DNA of 64,000 nucleotides from Chryseobacterium sp. CH21 (GCF_004119445.1 NZ_QICI01000101.1:1-64000), one strand, 5' to 3'. Positions 1-9,335 are shown, counted from the stretch's first letter. Notes: generated by a model not told the origin, from the sequence alone. Program-made: numbers and translations.

Positions 1-30
1 AAAAATGGTCGGAAATTTCTTCCGACCATG
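1..30 (-). terminator. Rho-independent terminator downstream of the GH92 gene
   Basis: Ten-base perfect arms (5-14 and 20-29) around a 5-base loop, with an A-run at 1-5 that reads as a U-tract on the minus strand. It lies about 80 bases past the GH92 stop codon. A plus-strand gene ending before the window could also use it. Confidence 0.65.
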
Positions 31-110
31 ACTAGGCTTTAGCCCGCTCTCTTTATTTTAGATCTTCCATTGGCTTTAGCCAAAACTTATTATTTCAACC
101 CCTGACCGTT

Positions 111-2408
111 TTACTTCTTCGCTTTACCTCCCATATAAAAAGTAAGTTTTCCACCATTCATAATCTCAGAATGCTTCAACGTAAAATTCTTAATCTCTTT
201 TCCATTCAAAAGAACTTTCTGAACATAGACGTTTTTCGGACTTTGATTAATGGCTTCAATTTCAAAAGTTTTTCCATTTTCCAGATTCAATACAGCGTTA
301 TCAACCGCAGGACTTCCAATAGAGTAGTTTTCTGAACCGGGAGCTACAGGATAAAATCCTAATGAGCTTAAAATATACCATGCACTCATTTGCCCGGCAT
401 CATCATTTCCTCCCAGTCCGTCCGGTGTCGCTTTATATTGCATTTCCAGAATACGGCGAATTTGTGCCTGAGCTTTCCAAGGCTGTCCAGCCCAGTTATA
501 AAAATAAACAACATGGTGGGCGGGCTCATTTCCGTGAACATATCCACCGATAATTCCTTCACGGGTAATATCTTCAGTGTCTGCAAAGAACTCATCTGGT
601 AAATGCATGGTGAATAGTTCGTCCAGTTTTGAAGCGAATTTCTTTTTTCCACCCATCAGAGTAATCAATTCATCAGGATTTTGTGGCACAAAGAAACTGT
701 AGTTCCATGAGTTTCCTTCAATAAAACCCTGCCCGTGGGTGCTTAGTACATCAAAATCTTTTTTAAAGCTTCCATCTGCCAGACGAGGACGCATAAATCC
801 GATGGTTTTGTCAAAATTATTTTTCCAGTTTTCAGATCGCTTGATAAACTGATTATAGATTTCTGTTTTGTTTAAATGTTTTGCCAGCTGAGCAATAGCC
901 CAGTCATCATAGGCATACTCCAGCGTATTGGAAACTGAAGTTCCGTTTTTCTCAGCCGGAATATATCCAAGGTCGATATATTGTCCTATTCCTTCGTAAT
1001 TTCTTTTATTAGCAGTTTCTATACATGCTTTTAAGGCTTCTTCGGGATCACCCGCATAATTTCCTTTAATAATAGCATCAGCAACAACACTTACACTGTG
1101 ATAGCCACTCATACACCAGTTATCATTCGCATAATGTGACCAGATGGGCAGCATTTTCATCGAAAACTGATGATAATGAGCCATCATAGATTTTACCATA
1201 TCACCATTTCGCTTAGGCTGGATGATATTAAAGAAAGGATGCAGCGTACGGTAAGTATCCCATAGAGAAAAGGTAGTATAATTGGTAAAGCCATCTGCCT
1301 TATGAACATTTTGATCAAGCCCTTTATATTCTCCATTTACATCCATGTAAGTGGTTGGATTAATGAATGTATGGTACATTGCAGTATAAAAGTTCGTTTT
1401 TTCAGTATCAGAACCTTTGATGACAATTTTATTTAATTCCTTATTCCAGTTGTCCTGAGCCTGAGTTTTGGCCTGATCAAAATTTATATTTCCGGCTTCT
1501 TTTTCCAGATTTTCCAGGGCATTGGTCTGGCTTACCGGAGAAATAGCCAATTTTACTTCAATGGCTTCGTTTTCATTGGTATCAAAATCAAAGTACATTT
1601 TCAGATTCTTACCTGCGATTTCCGGGAAATTCTGATTTTGATCAAATTTTCTCCAAAATCCCTTGTAAACCTGCTTCTCATCATAGTTCTTCTGACCATA
1701 AGATTTAAAAGGTTTCGAAAACTTCATCGCAAAATAAACCGTTCTGGTTCTTGCCCAACCGTTGGTTTGACGGTAGCCCGTGATCGTATTTCCGTTTTGT
1801 ACACGTACATAGGTCCAGATATTTTTTCCGTCATAATTGTAAATGCCAGCCATCAAATCCAGAATAATATGAGCCTGGTCAGATTTAGGGAAAGTATAAC
1901 GGTGAATTCCTACTCTTGGTGTTGCTGTCAGTTCAGCCAGAATATTGTGATCATCCAGTTTAACTTTATAATATCCGGCTTCTGCGGTCTCGTTCTGGTG
2001 TGAAAATCTGCTTCTGTAGCCACTTTCCGGGTTGGAAGCTGTTCCCGGATTCAGCTGAAGTTTTCCTACGGTAGGCATTACCAGAAAATCTCCCAGATCA
2101 GAATGTCCTGTTCCACTGAAGTGAGTCGAACTGAAACCTACAATCGTTTTATCTTCATAACGATAGCCGGCGCAGTATTTATAAACCTCACCATTATATT
2201 TTCCATTAAGTTCGTAAGAAATAGAGTCTGTTTCAGGGCTTAGCTGTACCGCGCCAAAAGGGACCGTAGCTCCCGGGTAAGTATGTCCCATCTTTTCGGT
2301 CCCGATCAGAGGGTTGACATATTGGATTAATTTTTCAAATTTTTGAGCCTTAAATTGTGCAGTTACACATAAAAGAAATAGAAAAACAGTAGATCTGTGA
2401 TTTTTCAT
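111..2408 (-). CDS. GH92 family glycosyl hydrolase (exo-alpha-mannosidase)
   Basis: A 765-aa secreted enzyme of the GH92 family, calcium-dependent exo-acting alpha-mannosidases that trim alpha-linked mannose from N-glycans and yeast mannan. A signal peptide covers about residues 1-22, ending FKAQ. An N-terminal beta-sandwich follows (about 28-270), then a long helical barrel. Family motifs include the YANDNWCMSGYHS segment and GGNDDAGQMSAWY near residue 665, which holds the catalytic-site acidic residues. Length is normal for the family. It lies 77 bp downstream of the response regulator on the same strand, so it may be cotranscribed with the kinase/regulator pair. The linkage between mannose residues that it cleaves cannot be told from sequence alone. 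Confidence 0.95.
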   Translation of the reverse strand: MKNHRSTVFLFLLCVTAQFKAQKFEKLIQYVNPLIGTEKMGHTYPGATVPFGAVQLSPETDSISYELNGKYNGEVYKYCAGYRYEDKTIVGFSSTHFSGTGHSDLGDFLVMPTVGKLQLNPGTASNPESGYRSRFSHQNETAEAGYYKVKLDDHNILAELTATPRVGIHRYTFPKSDQAHIILDLMAGIYNYDGKNIWTYVRVQNGNTITGYRQTNGWARTRTVYFAMKFSKPFKSYGQKNYDEKQVYKGFWRKFDQNQNFPEIAGKNLKMYFDFDTNENEAIEVKLAISPVSQTNALENLEKEAGNINFDQAKTQAQDNWNKELNKIVIKGSDTEKTNFYTAMYHTFINPTTYMDVNGEYKGLDQNVHKADGFTNYTTFSLWDTYRTLHPFFNIIQPKRNGDMVKSMMAHYHQFSMKMLPIWSHYANDNWCMSGYHSVSVVADAIIKGNYAGDPEEALKACIETANKRNYEGIGQYIDLGYIPAEKNGTSVSNTLEYAYDDWAIAQLAKHLNKTEIYNQFIKRSENWKNNFDKTIGFMRPRLADGSFKKDFDVLSTHGQGFIEGNSWNYSFFVPQNPDELITLMGGKKKFASKLDELFTMHLPDEFFADTEDITREGIIGGYVHGNEPAHHVVYFYNWAGQPWKAQAQIRRILEMQYKATPDGLGGNDDAGQMSAWYILSSLGFYPVAPGSENYSIGSPAVDNAVLNLENGKTFEIEAINQSPKNVYVQKVLLNGKEIKNFTLKHSEIMNGGKLTFYMGGKAKK

Positions 2409-2485
2409 TAATAGGAAATTTTCAGAGTTTAAAATTAATTAAAATCATCATTTGCTGTTGTGTTTTGGAGATGTTTGCGTACTAT

Positions 2486-3169
2486 TTATTCTTTTTCAGA
2501 AAAACGGAAACCTATTCCGTGAAGGTTTTCTATTAAAACATTCTGTTCTTCGGCTAATACTTTTCGCAATCGGGAAATAAACACATCAAGACTTCGGCCC
2601 ATAAAATAGTCATCATCCCCCCAAATCGCTTTCAGGATTTCCTGTCGTTTGACCACCAGATTCTTGTGACGGATAAAGTATAAAAGCAAGTCAGATTCTC
2701 TCTGAGTAAGGGTCATGCTATTTTCTATACCCTGCAGGGTGTAGTTTTTAGGATCAAAATCATATTTGCCGACTTTATATTTTAGAGGAGAAGTATCTGT
2801 TTTCTTGGTACGTTTCAGAAAAACTTCAATTTTCAACATCAGTTCTTCAATGCTGAATGGTTTTACCAGATAATCATCAGCACCTATTTTAAGCCCTTTA
2901 ATCCTATCTTCTTTTAAAGCTTTTGCAGAGATAAAAATTATCGGTATTTCAGAATTTTTACTACGAATTCGTTGTGCTACTTCAAACCCATTCATGCCGG
3001 GCATCATAATATCCAGCAGGCAAATATCGAAATCCTGACTGTTAAATGCTTCCAATGCAGATTCACCATCAGAATAACAGCTGATATCATAATAACTTTC
3101 CAGACTGTCTTCTACCAGGAAAGCTATTGTTTTGTCATCTTCGGCATATAAAATTTTAGATTTCTCCAT
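2486..3169 (-). CDS. OmpR/PhoB-family response regulator
   Basis: A 227-aa cytoplasmic transcription factor. The receiver domain (about 1-120) has the acidic pocket EDD at 10-12, phospho-acceptor Asp53 in LLDIMMPG, and the conserved Lys in the KPFS motif. The winged-helix DNA-binding domain (about 130-225) contains the recognition region RSLDVFISRLRKVL. The gene begins 12 bp after the histidine kinase stop, so the two are an operon and cognate partners. OmpR-type regulators bind direct repeats spaced by one helical turn. Four TTAAC-like repeats with 11, 11 and 10 bp spacing lie just beyond the kinase gene at 4481-4517 and are the likely target. It is paralogous to the regulator at 12983-13669. 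Confidence 0.96.
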   Translation of the reverse strand: MEKSKILYAEDDKTIAFLVEDSLESYYDISCYSDGESALEAFNSQDFDICLLDIMMPGMNGFEVAQRIRSKNSEIPIIFISAKALKEDRIKGLKIGADDYLVKPFSIEELMLKIEVFLKRTKKTDTSPLKYKVGKYDFDPKNYTLQGIENSMTLTQRESDLLLYFIRHKNLVVKRQEILKAIWGDDDYFMGRSLDVFISRLRKVLAEEQNVLIENLHGIGFRFSEKE

Positions 3170-3181
3170 ACTTACACATGA

Positions 3182-4435
3182 TTAATTTGAAAACGGGCAA
3201 AAAAGAGTTGTGGTAATTCCTCTGTCTTCATTATTCTCCACAGAAATTTTCCAATGGTGCTGCTGAACGACTTTTTTTACATAAAATAATCCCAGCCCAA
3301 AACCATTCACCTCTTCACTTCTTTTGGTATGTACCCGGTAAAATTTTTCAAAAATATGAGGAATATTTTTAGCGGGGATTCCCATTCCGTTGTCTTTAAA
3401 CTTTAAATATAACCCTTTTGAATCTTTATGGGCCGAAATTTTAATCACAGGCTGCGTTTCACAATACTTGATGGAATTATCCAACAGGTTGTAAATGATG
3501 TTGGTAAAGTGAAATTCATCAGCCATCACGGAAGTGCTGTTTTCAATATCAATTTCGACGCTGAGATCTTTATTTTTTTGCTGTATATTGTCTGCAATCT
3601 CCTGAATAAAGGGAAGAAGTAAAATTTTTTGTGGTTTTAATAAAAGTCCGGCAGCATCGTTCTTAGCAATATTCAATATTTTCTCAATATGATTATTGAG
3701 CTTGTGACTTTGATTAATGATAATGGAAGTGTACGTCTGTAGTTTAGAGTTTTCCTGTACCATTTCCTGTTTATTAAGCGCTTCTGAAGCCAAAAGTATC
3801 GAGGATAAAGGAGTCTTAAACTCGTGAGTCATATTGTTGATGAAATCACGCTGTAGCTCTGAAAATTTCTTCTGCTGAATGATGGTATAAATGGAATATA
3901 CATACACCAGAAGAATAATGATAAGGGCAAATGTCAGAAGATACCAAAATCTTAACGAACTGATCAGATAAGTGGTTTTATCGGGAAAACGAATGGAAAA
4001 ATAATAGATCAGATTTTTATGTTTCGGAAAATTGATTACCTTATTACTGGGACTTTCCTGATGGGAAGTCATGTATTTTCCGTAGACCATTTTATCGCTG
4101 TGGCAATTGTATAATGCATACACATAATCTGTATTGATCTGAAAGCGGGTAAATTCTGTCTTTAGATAATATTCAAGAACAACGGGATGAAATTCATTAT
4201 TAATATTAACCACGTAATAGTCATTGGCAATATTCTGTACTGGATTTTCTGTGTAGGATGTCTTTCCTCCGGAAAGCTTTTCCGCAACCTCCATTAGGGC
4301 AATATTTACCTTTTGGTTGAATTTTTTATCTTCAAGATTATAAGCCTGGCGGGTCCACATCAGCTGGGCTATTAAAATTCCGATAATAGCAATGAACCCC
4401 AGCGTTATGATAATATTGAGTCTTTTTATTTTCAT
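3182..4435 (-). CDS. Membrane sensor histidine kinase
   Basis: A 417-aa inner-membrane kinase. One N-terminal membrane helix (about 8-27) and a second (about 165-182) bracket a periplasmic sensor domain of roughly 135 residues without a recognisable fold. HisKA follows with phospho-acceptor His204 in the motif MTHEFKTPLSS. The HATPase domain has N, G1 (DNGMGIP), F and G2 (GFGLGLF) boxes. Start chosen at MKIKRL, whose hydrophobic helix follows directly; an ATG four codons upstream is also open. It is transcribed with the regulator at 2486-3169 and divergently from the DUF1573 gene. The signal is unknown. Confidence 0.95.
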   Translation of the reverse strand: MKIKRLNIIITLGFIAIIGILIAQLMWTRQAYNLEDKKFNQKVNIALMEVAEKLSGGKTSYTENPVQNIANDYYVVNINNEFHPVVLEYYLKTEFTRFQINTDYVYALYNCHSDKMVYGKYMTSHQESPSNKVINFPKHKNLIYYFSIRFPDKTTYLISSLRFWYLLTFALIIILLVYVYSIYTIIQQKKFSELQRDFINNMTHEFKTPLSSILLASEALNKQEMVQENSKLQTYTSIIINQSHKLNNHIEKILNIAKNDAAGLLLKPQKILLLPFIQEIADNIQQKNKDLSVEIDIENSTSVMADEFHFTNIIYNLLDNSIKYCETQPVIKISAHKDSKGLYLKFKDNGMGIPAKNIPHIFEKFYRVHTKRSEEVNGFGLGLFYVKKVVQQHHWKISVENNEDRGITTTLFCPFSN

Positions 4436-4480
4436 TTCCTGAAACAATATTATCCAAAAATATCTATTTATCTTTTATTA

Positions 4481-4517
4481 TTAACAACTCGTTAACAAAT
4501 GTTTGACAGCGGTTAAC
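4481..4517 (+). promoter_or_regulatory. Four tandem TTAAC-type half-sites (putative OmpR-type operator)
   Basis: TTAAC at 4481-4485, TTAAC at 4492-4496, TTGAC at 4503-4507 and TTAAC at 4513-4517, all in one orientation with start-to-start spacing of 11, 11 and 10 bp. The last half-site ends 22 bp before the -7 box of the DUF1573 gene, an activator position. The same arrangement and distance recur at 15122-15148. Binding by the adjacent regulator is inference. Confidence 0.6.
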
Positions 4518-4518
4518 A

Positions 4519-4547
4519 AGTTGTAATCACTGTGTGCTTTACATTTG
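4519..4547 (+). promoter_or_regulatory. Promoter of the DUF1573 gene
   Basis: A Bacteroidota -7 element TACATTTG (consensus TAnnTTTG) at 4540-4547, with a GTTG -33-like element at 4520-4523 and a 16-bp spacer. The start codon at 4584 follows at a sensible distance. Confidence 0.6.
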
Positions 4548-4583
4548 CTATATCGAAATATAATAATATTAAAATTTATACTC

Positions 4584-4994
4584 ATGAAAAAACTAAAAAT
4601 TACAGCTCTTTTGGCAGTGTTAGCATTCTCTCCTTTTTATGCTAATGTATTTACTGCAGACGCTCCATCTATTGTAAAAATGGTAGCTGATGCTATTAAA
4701 TGGAAATCAGAATCTATTGATGTAGGAAATATTCCTCAGGGAAAACCAAAATTGATCAGATTTGAATTCACGAATACAAGTTCAAAACCAATCATTATCC
4801 AGAATGTAGCTCCTTCATGTGGATGTACAACAGCAGATTATACAAAAACTCCTATTCAGCCAGGAAAAAAAGGATTTGTAGAAGCTAGCTATAATGCAGC
4901 TGCAGCAGGTCCGTTTATGAAGACTGTAAATGTTACGACAAGTGACAGCAAAACTCCTAAAACACTTTCATTCAAAGGTGTAGTAGCTTCTTAA
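4584..4994 (+). CDS. DUF1573 domain-containing exported protein
   Basis: A 136-aa protein with a signal peptide (about 1-19) and a single DUF1573 domain, an Ig-like (MSP/ASPM-type) fold common in exported Bacteroidota proteins. The hallmark motif APSCGCTTADY is present, followed by PIQPGKKGFVEASYN. Start chosen at MKKLKI, which begins the signal peptide; an upstream in-frame ATG at 4545 falls on the promoter. It is monocistronic, followed by a strong terminator, and divergent from a kinase/regulator pair whose putative operator lies in its promoter region. It is therefore a plausible target of that system. Its biochemical role is unknown. Confidence 0.9.
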   Translation: MKKLKITALLAVLAFSPFYANVFTADAPSIVKMVADAIKWKSESIDVGNIPQGKPKLIRFEFTNTSSKPIIIQNVAPSCGCTTADYTKTPIQPGKKGFVEASYNAAAAGPFMKTVNVTTSDSKTPKTLSFKGVVAS

Positions 4995-5015
4995 TATTTT
5001 ATTTTTTAAAAGATA

Positions 5016-5055
5016 AAAACAGCCTGATAAGTAATTGTCAGGCTGTTTCCTTTTT
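5016..5055 (+). terminator. Rho-independent terminator after the DUF1573 gene
   Basis: Stem AAACAGCCTGA / TCAGGCTGTTT followed by CCTTTTT, 20-60 bp past the stop codon at 4994. Confidence 0.85.
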
Positions 5056-5170
5056 GAAGAATCTGATGGATTTAAAAATAATATCAGGAATAATTATTTG
5101 TAGCATTATTTATCAATCTATTTTAAAGGATTGCATTTTAATATTTATTATTTTTAAGAAAAAATAAATT

Positions 5171-6067
5171 ATGAGTCTATATACACAACCTATGCTGCGC
5201 GAAGGTGCACTAAAAGATAAAGTAGCAATTGTAACAGGAGGCGGAAGCGGTCTTGGAAAAGCGATGACGAAATACTTTCTTGAATTGGGCGCTAAAGTAG
5301 TGATTACTTCCAGAAATCTGGAGAAGCTACAGGCAACAGCTAAGGAGTTGGAAGATGAAACAGGAGGCAAAGTGCTTTGTGTCGCTTGTGATGTAAGAAG
5401 CTGGGATGAGGTAGAAGCGATGAAAGAAGCGACATTGAAAGAATTCGGGAAGATTGATATCTTATTGAATAATGCTGCCGGAAACTTTATTTCTCCAACA
5501 GAAAAATTGACTCACTCGGCTTTTGATTCTATTTTAGATATTGTTTTAAAAGGAACAAAAAACTGTACTCTTTCGGTAGGGAAACACTGGATAGACTCTA
5601 AAACTCCGGGGACTGTACTGAATATTGTAACAACTTACGCATGGACAGGTTCTGCCTACGTAGTACCTTCAGCCTGTGCAAAGGCAGGAGTTCTGGCCAT
5701 GACAAGATCTTTGGCGGTAGAATGGGCTAAATACGGAGTCCGTTTCAATGCCATTGCTCCGGGACCTTTCCCTACAAAAGGAGCTTGGGACAGACTTCTT
5801 CCGGGAGACCTTCAGGAGAAATTTGATATGAAGAAAAAAGTTCCGTTGAGAAGAGTAGGAGAACATCAGGAGCTTGCCAATCTTGCCGCTTATCTGGTTT
5901 CCGATTACTCAGCGTATATGAATGGTGAAGTAGTAACGATCGATGGAGGAGAATGGCTTCAGGGAGCTGGAGAATTTAACATGCTTGAAGCAATTCCGAA
6001 AGAAATGTGGGATGCTTTGGAAGCGATGATTAAAGCAAAAAATCAAATTAAATTAAACTTATATTAA
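5171..6067 (+). CDS. SDR family oxidoreductase (2,4-dienoyl-CoA reductase-like)
   Basis: A 298-aa short-chain dehydrogenase/reductase. Rossmann cofactor motif TGGGSGLG at 22-29, the NNAAGNF motif, and the segment SACAKAGVLAMTRSLAVEW. The catalytic Tyr of the classical YxxxK motif is replaced by Ser while the Lys remains, as in the 2,4-dienoyl-CoA reductase branch. NNAAGNFISP is also typical of that branch. These enzymes reduce dienoyl-CoA intermediates when unsaturated fatty acids are degraded, using NADPH. The gene stands alone between two terminators. Substrate assignment is by family resemblance only. Confidence 0.88.
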   Translation: MSLYTQPMLREGALKDKVAIVTGGGSGLGKAMTKYFLELGAKVVITSRNLEKLQATAKELEDETGGKVLCVACDVRSWDEVEAMKEATLKEFGKIDILLNNAAGNFISPTEKLTHSAFDSILDIVLKGTKNCTLSVGKHWIDSKTPGTVLNIVTTYAWTGSAYVVPSACAKAGVLAMTRSLAVEWAKYGVRFNAIAPGPFPTKGAWDRLLPGDLQEKFDMKKKVPLRRVGEHQELANLAAYLVSDYSAYMNGEVVTIDGGEWLQGAGEFNMLEAIPKEMWDALEAMIKAKNQIKLNLY

Positions 6068-6108
6068 AAAAGCTCCCGGATGTGTAACAAATCCGGGAGT
6101 TTTTTTTA
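6068..6108 (+). terminator. Rho-independent terminator after the SDR gene
   Basis: Stem CTCCCGGAT / ATCCGGGAG with a short loop and a run of eight T, directly behind the stop codon. Confidence 0.92.
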
Positions 6109-6134
6109 CCTATACAGTAAATAATATTTTTCAA

Positions 6135-8099
6135 ATGAATTATAAACTTCCAACCTTCGTTTCCGCCATTGCAGTGATTCTGTTTTCAGGATCTGTATAT
6201 GCACAGGAGAACCCAAAGTATGATTATGTAGAAGCATTTAAGCCGTTTTTCTATCCGCAGACAGGTACAGTAACCCGTTCTGCAAGCGGACAGCCGGGGC
6301 ATGCTTATTGGCAGAATTCGGCAGATTATCATTTGAACGTCAGCCTGAATGAAGATAAAAAAGAGATTACAGGTACAGCAGAAATTACGTATACCAACAA
6401 CAGCCCGGATAAATTGGGCTTTCTTTGGCTGCAGCTGGATCAGAACCTTTTTGCAAAAGATTCCAGAGGAAATGGGGTAGTGCCGCTTTCCGGAAGCAGA
6501 AATGGGGCGCACGGTGAAGAATTTAATGGAGGATATAAAATTAAATCAGTCAAACTTGACGGAAAAAGAGAAGTAAAATACACCATTACCGATACAAGAA
6601 TGCAGATTGATCTTCCAAAAGAATTAAAAGCGAATGGAGGCGTTGCTAAAATAGAAATTGAATACACATTTATCTCTCCGGAGTACGGTTCAGACAGAAT
6701 GGGAATTCAGGATACCAAAAACGGTAAGATATTTACCATGGCACAATGGTATCCGAGAATGTGTGTGTATGATGATGTTCTGGGATGGAACACACTTCCA
6801 TATCTTGGAGCCTCAGAGTTTTATTTAGAGTATGGAAATATTACAGCTAATATTACTGTTCCGGCTAATCATTATGTGATGGCATCGGGAGAGCTTCTGA
6901 ATGAGAAAGAAGTGTACAGCAAAGAGGAAATCAACAGATGGAATGTGGCGAGAAACAGTGATAAAACAGTAATGATCCGTCCAGAATCTGAAATCGGTAA
7001 AAATAAAGCTTCCGGTACAAAAACATGGAAATTTAAAATTACACAGGCCAGAGATTTTGCCTGGGCATCATCGGCTGGATTTATTTTAGATGCAGCAAAA
7101 ATTAATCTTCCTAGTGGAAAAAAATCTTTGGCTATTTCAGCTTACCCGGCAGAAAGTGCGGGTGAAAAAGCATGGGGAAGATCTACAGAATATACGAAAG
7201 CTGCTATAGAACATTATTCAAAGAAATGGTATGAATATACCTATCCGGCTGCTACCAATGTAGCAGGAAATGAAGGTGGTATGGAATATCCGGGAATTGT
7301 TTTCTGCCATATGGATTCCAAAGGAGAAGATCTTTGGGGGGTTACAGACCATGAGTTTGGACACAACTGGTTTCCTATGATCGTAGGATCTAATGAAAGA
7401 CTTTTTGCCTGGATGGACGAAGGATTTAATACATTCATTAACGGACTTTCAACCGAAGCTTTCAATAAAGGAGAATATTATCGTAAACCGAACCTGGCAA
7501 GATCAGGAACGTATTTGTTAACTGATAATCTGGAGCCTGTAATGGTAGGACCGGACAATATGAAAGAGAGAAATATCGGTGCATTAGCTTACTACAAACC
7601 AGGAACAGGATTAGATGTTCTAAGAGAAGCTATTCTGGGCCCTGAAAAATTTGACAAAGCATTCAGAACGTATATTGACCGATGGGCTTTCAAACATCCT
7701 ACACCTTGGGATTTCTTCCATACGATGGAAAATGTTTCCGGAGAAGAATTGAACTGGTTCTGGAGAGGATGGTTCTTTAATAAATGGAAAATTGATCAGG
7801 CTGTTAAAAATGTACAATACGTCAACGGAAGTTTTAAAAACGGAGCTCAGATTACCATTGAAAATCTTGGTCAGCTGCCAATGCCTACAACAGTTCAGCT
7901 GAAATTTAAAGATGGAACAGCACAAACGATAAATATCCCTGTGGAAGTTTGGAAAAGAAATAAAGAATGGACATTCAAAGTAGATTCTAACAAGGAAATA
8001 GATGAGGTGAAACTGGATCCTAATTCTGTTGTTCCTGATGTCAATCTGGAAAACAACAGCAAAAACCGTCGTAGAAATCTTGGATCTACTTCATTTTAA
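6135..8099 (+). CDS. Secreted M1 family zinc aminopeptidase
   Basis: A 654-aa exported metallopeptidase. Signal peptide about 1-23 (SGSVYAQ). An N-terminal beta-saddle domain (about 50-250) precedes the gluzincin catalytic domain. The zinc site is HEFGH at 406-410 with Glu429, an exact HEXXH-x18-E. The exopeptidase motif appears as GGMEY just upstream. M1 enzymes release N-terminal residues from peptides. The family usually spans 600-900 aa and this one ends with a short C-terminal domain without a T9SS sorting signal. A second, diverged M1 peptidase is at 17706-19571; both share the YWQN segment after the signal peptide. Confidence 0.95.
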   Translation: MNYKLPTFVSAIAVILFSGSVYAQENPKYDYVEAFKPFFYPQTGTVTRSASGQPGHAYWQNSADYHLNVSLNEDKKEITGTAEITYTNNSPDKLGFLWLQLDQNLFAKDSRGNGVVPLSGSRNGAHGEEFNGGYKIKSVKLDGKREVKYTITDTRMQIDLPKELKANGGVAKIEIEYTFISPEYGSDRMGIQDTKNGKIFTMAQWYPRMCVYDDVLGWNTLPYLGASEFYLEYGNITANITVPANHYVMASGELLNEKEVYSKEEINRWNVARNSDKTVMIRPESEIGKNKASGTKTWKFKITQARDFAWASSAGFILDAAKINLPSGKKSLAISAYPAESAGEKAWGRSTEYTKAAIEHYSKKWYEYTYPAATNVAGNEGGMEYPGIVFCHMDSKGEDLWGVTDHEFGHNWFPMIVGSNERLFAWMDEGFNTFINGLSTEAFNKGEYYRKPNLARSGTYLLTDNLEPVMVGPDNMKERNIGALAYYKPGTGLDVLREAILGPEKFDKAFRTYIDRWAFKHPTPWDFFHTMENVSGEELNWFWRGWFFNKWKIDQAVKNVQYVNGSFKNGAQITIENLGQLPMPTTVQLKFKDGTAQTINIPVEVWKRNKEWTFKVDSNKEIDEVKLDPNSVVPDVNLENNSKNRRRNLGSTSF

Positions 8100-8260
8100 C
8101 GCAAAGATTTAATATCTCCTGTTGAATTTTCAAGGAAGCGAAGGTGGAATCAATGGAATTGATTCTTTCTAAGCGTAAGCATATTCATACAGCTTCATCA
8201 GCAACTTTGTTGCTTTCTTAGCTTACTTAAGAATAATAATAGTTAATATGATCTTTGCGT
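8099..8260. repeat. MITE-like inverted-repeat element
   Basis: A 162-bp stretch bounded by perfect 10-bp inverted repeats (ACGCAAAGAT at 8099-8108, ATCTTTGCGT at 8251-8260). It contains further small palindromes, such as AATCAAT/ATTGATT at 8148-8164. It starts on the last base of the M1 stop codon and has no reading frame. Probably one copy of a dispersed intergenic repeat; copy number cannot be judged from one window. Confidence 0.45.
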
Positions 8261-8291
8261 CTATAAAATAAATATCTGCAGTATGCATTAC

Positions 8292-8332
8292 AAAAGCCTG
8301 AGCTTACCATCGTAAGTTCAGGCTTTTTATTT
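8292..8332 (+). terminator. Rho-independent terminator before the DUF2589 cassette
   Basis: Long stem AAAAGCCTGAGCTTAC / GTAAGTTCAGGCTTTT (one mismatch) followed by T-rich DNA. It insulates the DUF2589 cassette from the M1 gene upstream. Confidence 0.85.
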
Positions 8333-8373
8333 TAGGGTGTTTTTCCGGGGTAAGTAGAGTTGTTTCCCTTCAA

Positions 8374-8401
8374 TGTTTGGGTGGTTTGCAATATAATTTT
8401 G
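8374..8401 (+). promoter_or_regulatory. Promoter of the DUF2589-subtilisin cassette
   Basis: -7 element TAATTTTG at 8394-8401 with TGTTTGG about 17 bp upstream, matching the Bacteroidota TTTG/TAnnTTTG pattern. It lies 30 bp before the ATG at 8432. Confidence 0.55.
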
Positions 8402-8431
8402 CCTTACCATATTAATCAAAAACAAAACAAC

Positions 8432-9319
8432 ATGGAAACATTAAAATCAGTGCTTGAAGCAAGCCACGCCAAAAAAACAAAAAATGAGTTAATTGACCTC
8501 TTATCGGGAGTAGAAAAAGTGCTTACTCCGGCAGTGTATGAAAAAGTATCAGGAATTGAAATTTCGGAATTAAGTACACTGACCAATAAAGAGCTACAGA
8601 ACATTGTAGAAGATTTCAAAAAAAATTATGATGCGAAATGGGAAAAATCATTTTCCGGAGCTTCATCAGATATCCTGAAACTGATTGCCGGTAAAATAGC
8701 TGCTGATGAAGAAATTTTCAAAACTTCAGATGCCGCCAGTGCAGATTTTGCAGCAGAATTGGGAAGTATTGATTTCGCTACCATTATTGGAGGACCTTTG
8801 GATGCCTGTGTAAAAGCACAGTCTAACGCCTCTATAGCCACCGTTAATTTCATCAATGAAGTTGGTTTCGAGCTTACGGATCCTAATAACCCGAATAGTG
8901 CGAAAAAGCTCAGAATGGCAGAATTCAAATACAAAAAAAACATTCCGAATCCGGATTTTAAAGAAGATGAACCGGTAAGTGCTACCAATCCTAAAACAAT
9001 TCCGAATGATGTAGAAATTTCAGTGCCTTTTATTGCGCTTCTGAATGTTCCAAGTTTCAGAATTGAAACCTGTGAAGTAGACTTTAATGTTAAGCTTAAT
9101 TCTACTTATACCAAAGATGTAAGTGACGAATTCGGAATCAATGCCGGAGTATCAGGAGGATGGGGGCCTGTGAAATTCAAAGTGGATGTGTCTTACAAAA
9201 GAACTTCCAGCACAGGCATTAAAGTGGAAAAAGAATATTCTCTTGGAGTAAAAGTACGTGCAACCAACGATGAGATGCCTGCCGGATTAGAAAAAGTTCT
9301 TGGACTTCTTTCACAATAA
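8432..9319 (+). CDS. DUF2589 family protein
   Basis: A 295-aa soluble protein with no signal peptide. The N-terminal 110 residues are predicted helical. The DUF2589 region (about 110-295) carries the motif IGGPLDACVKAQSNA, then a beta-rich part with PFIALLNVPSFRIETCEVDF and a Gly/Lys-rich sheet region near the C-terminus (SGGWGPVKFKVDVSY). Start chosen at METLKS, just after the promoter; the open frame reaches further upstream. It is first of five tightly spaced genes ending in a subtilisin and a prodomain-like protein. DUF2589 has no established function that I know of. Alternating hydrophobic strands suggest an assembling or membrane-associating protein, which is inference. Confidence 0.85.
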   Translation: METLKSVLEASHAKKTKNELIDLLSGVEKVLTPAVYEKVSGIEISELSTLTNKELQNIVEDFKKNYDAKWEKSFSGASSDILKLIAGKIAADEEIFKTSDAASADFAAELGSIDFATIIGGPLDACVKAQSNASIATVNFINEVGFELTDPNNPNSAKKLRMAEFKYKKNIPNPDFKEDEPVSATNPKTIPNDVEISVPFIALLNVPSFRIETCEVDFNVKLNSTYTKDVSDEFGINAGVSGGWGPVKFKVDVSYKRTSSTGIKVEKEYSLGVKVRATNDEMPAGLEKVLGLLSQ

Positions 9320-9335
9320 AAATATTTTACGAAAG

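Noticed and set aside
1638..2003. 121-aa open frame antisense to the GH92 gene
   Set aside because: Overlaps an intact conserved enzyme and matches no family.
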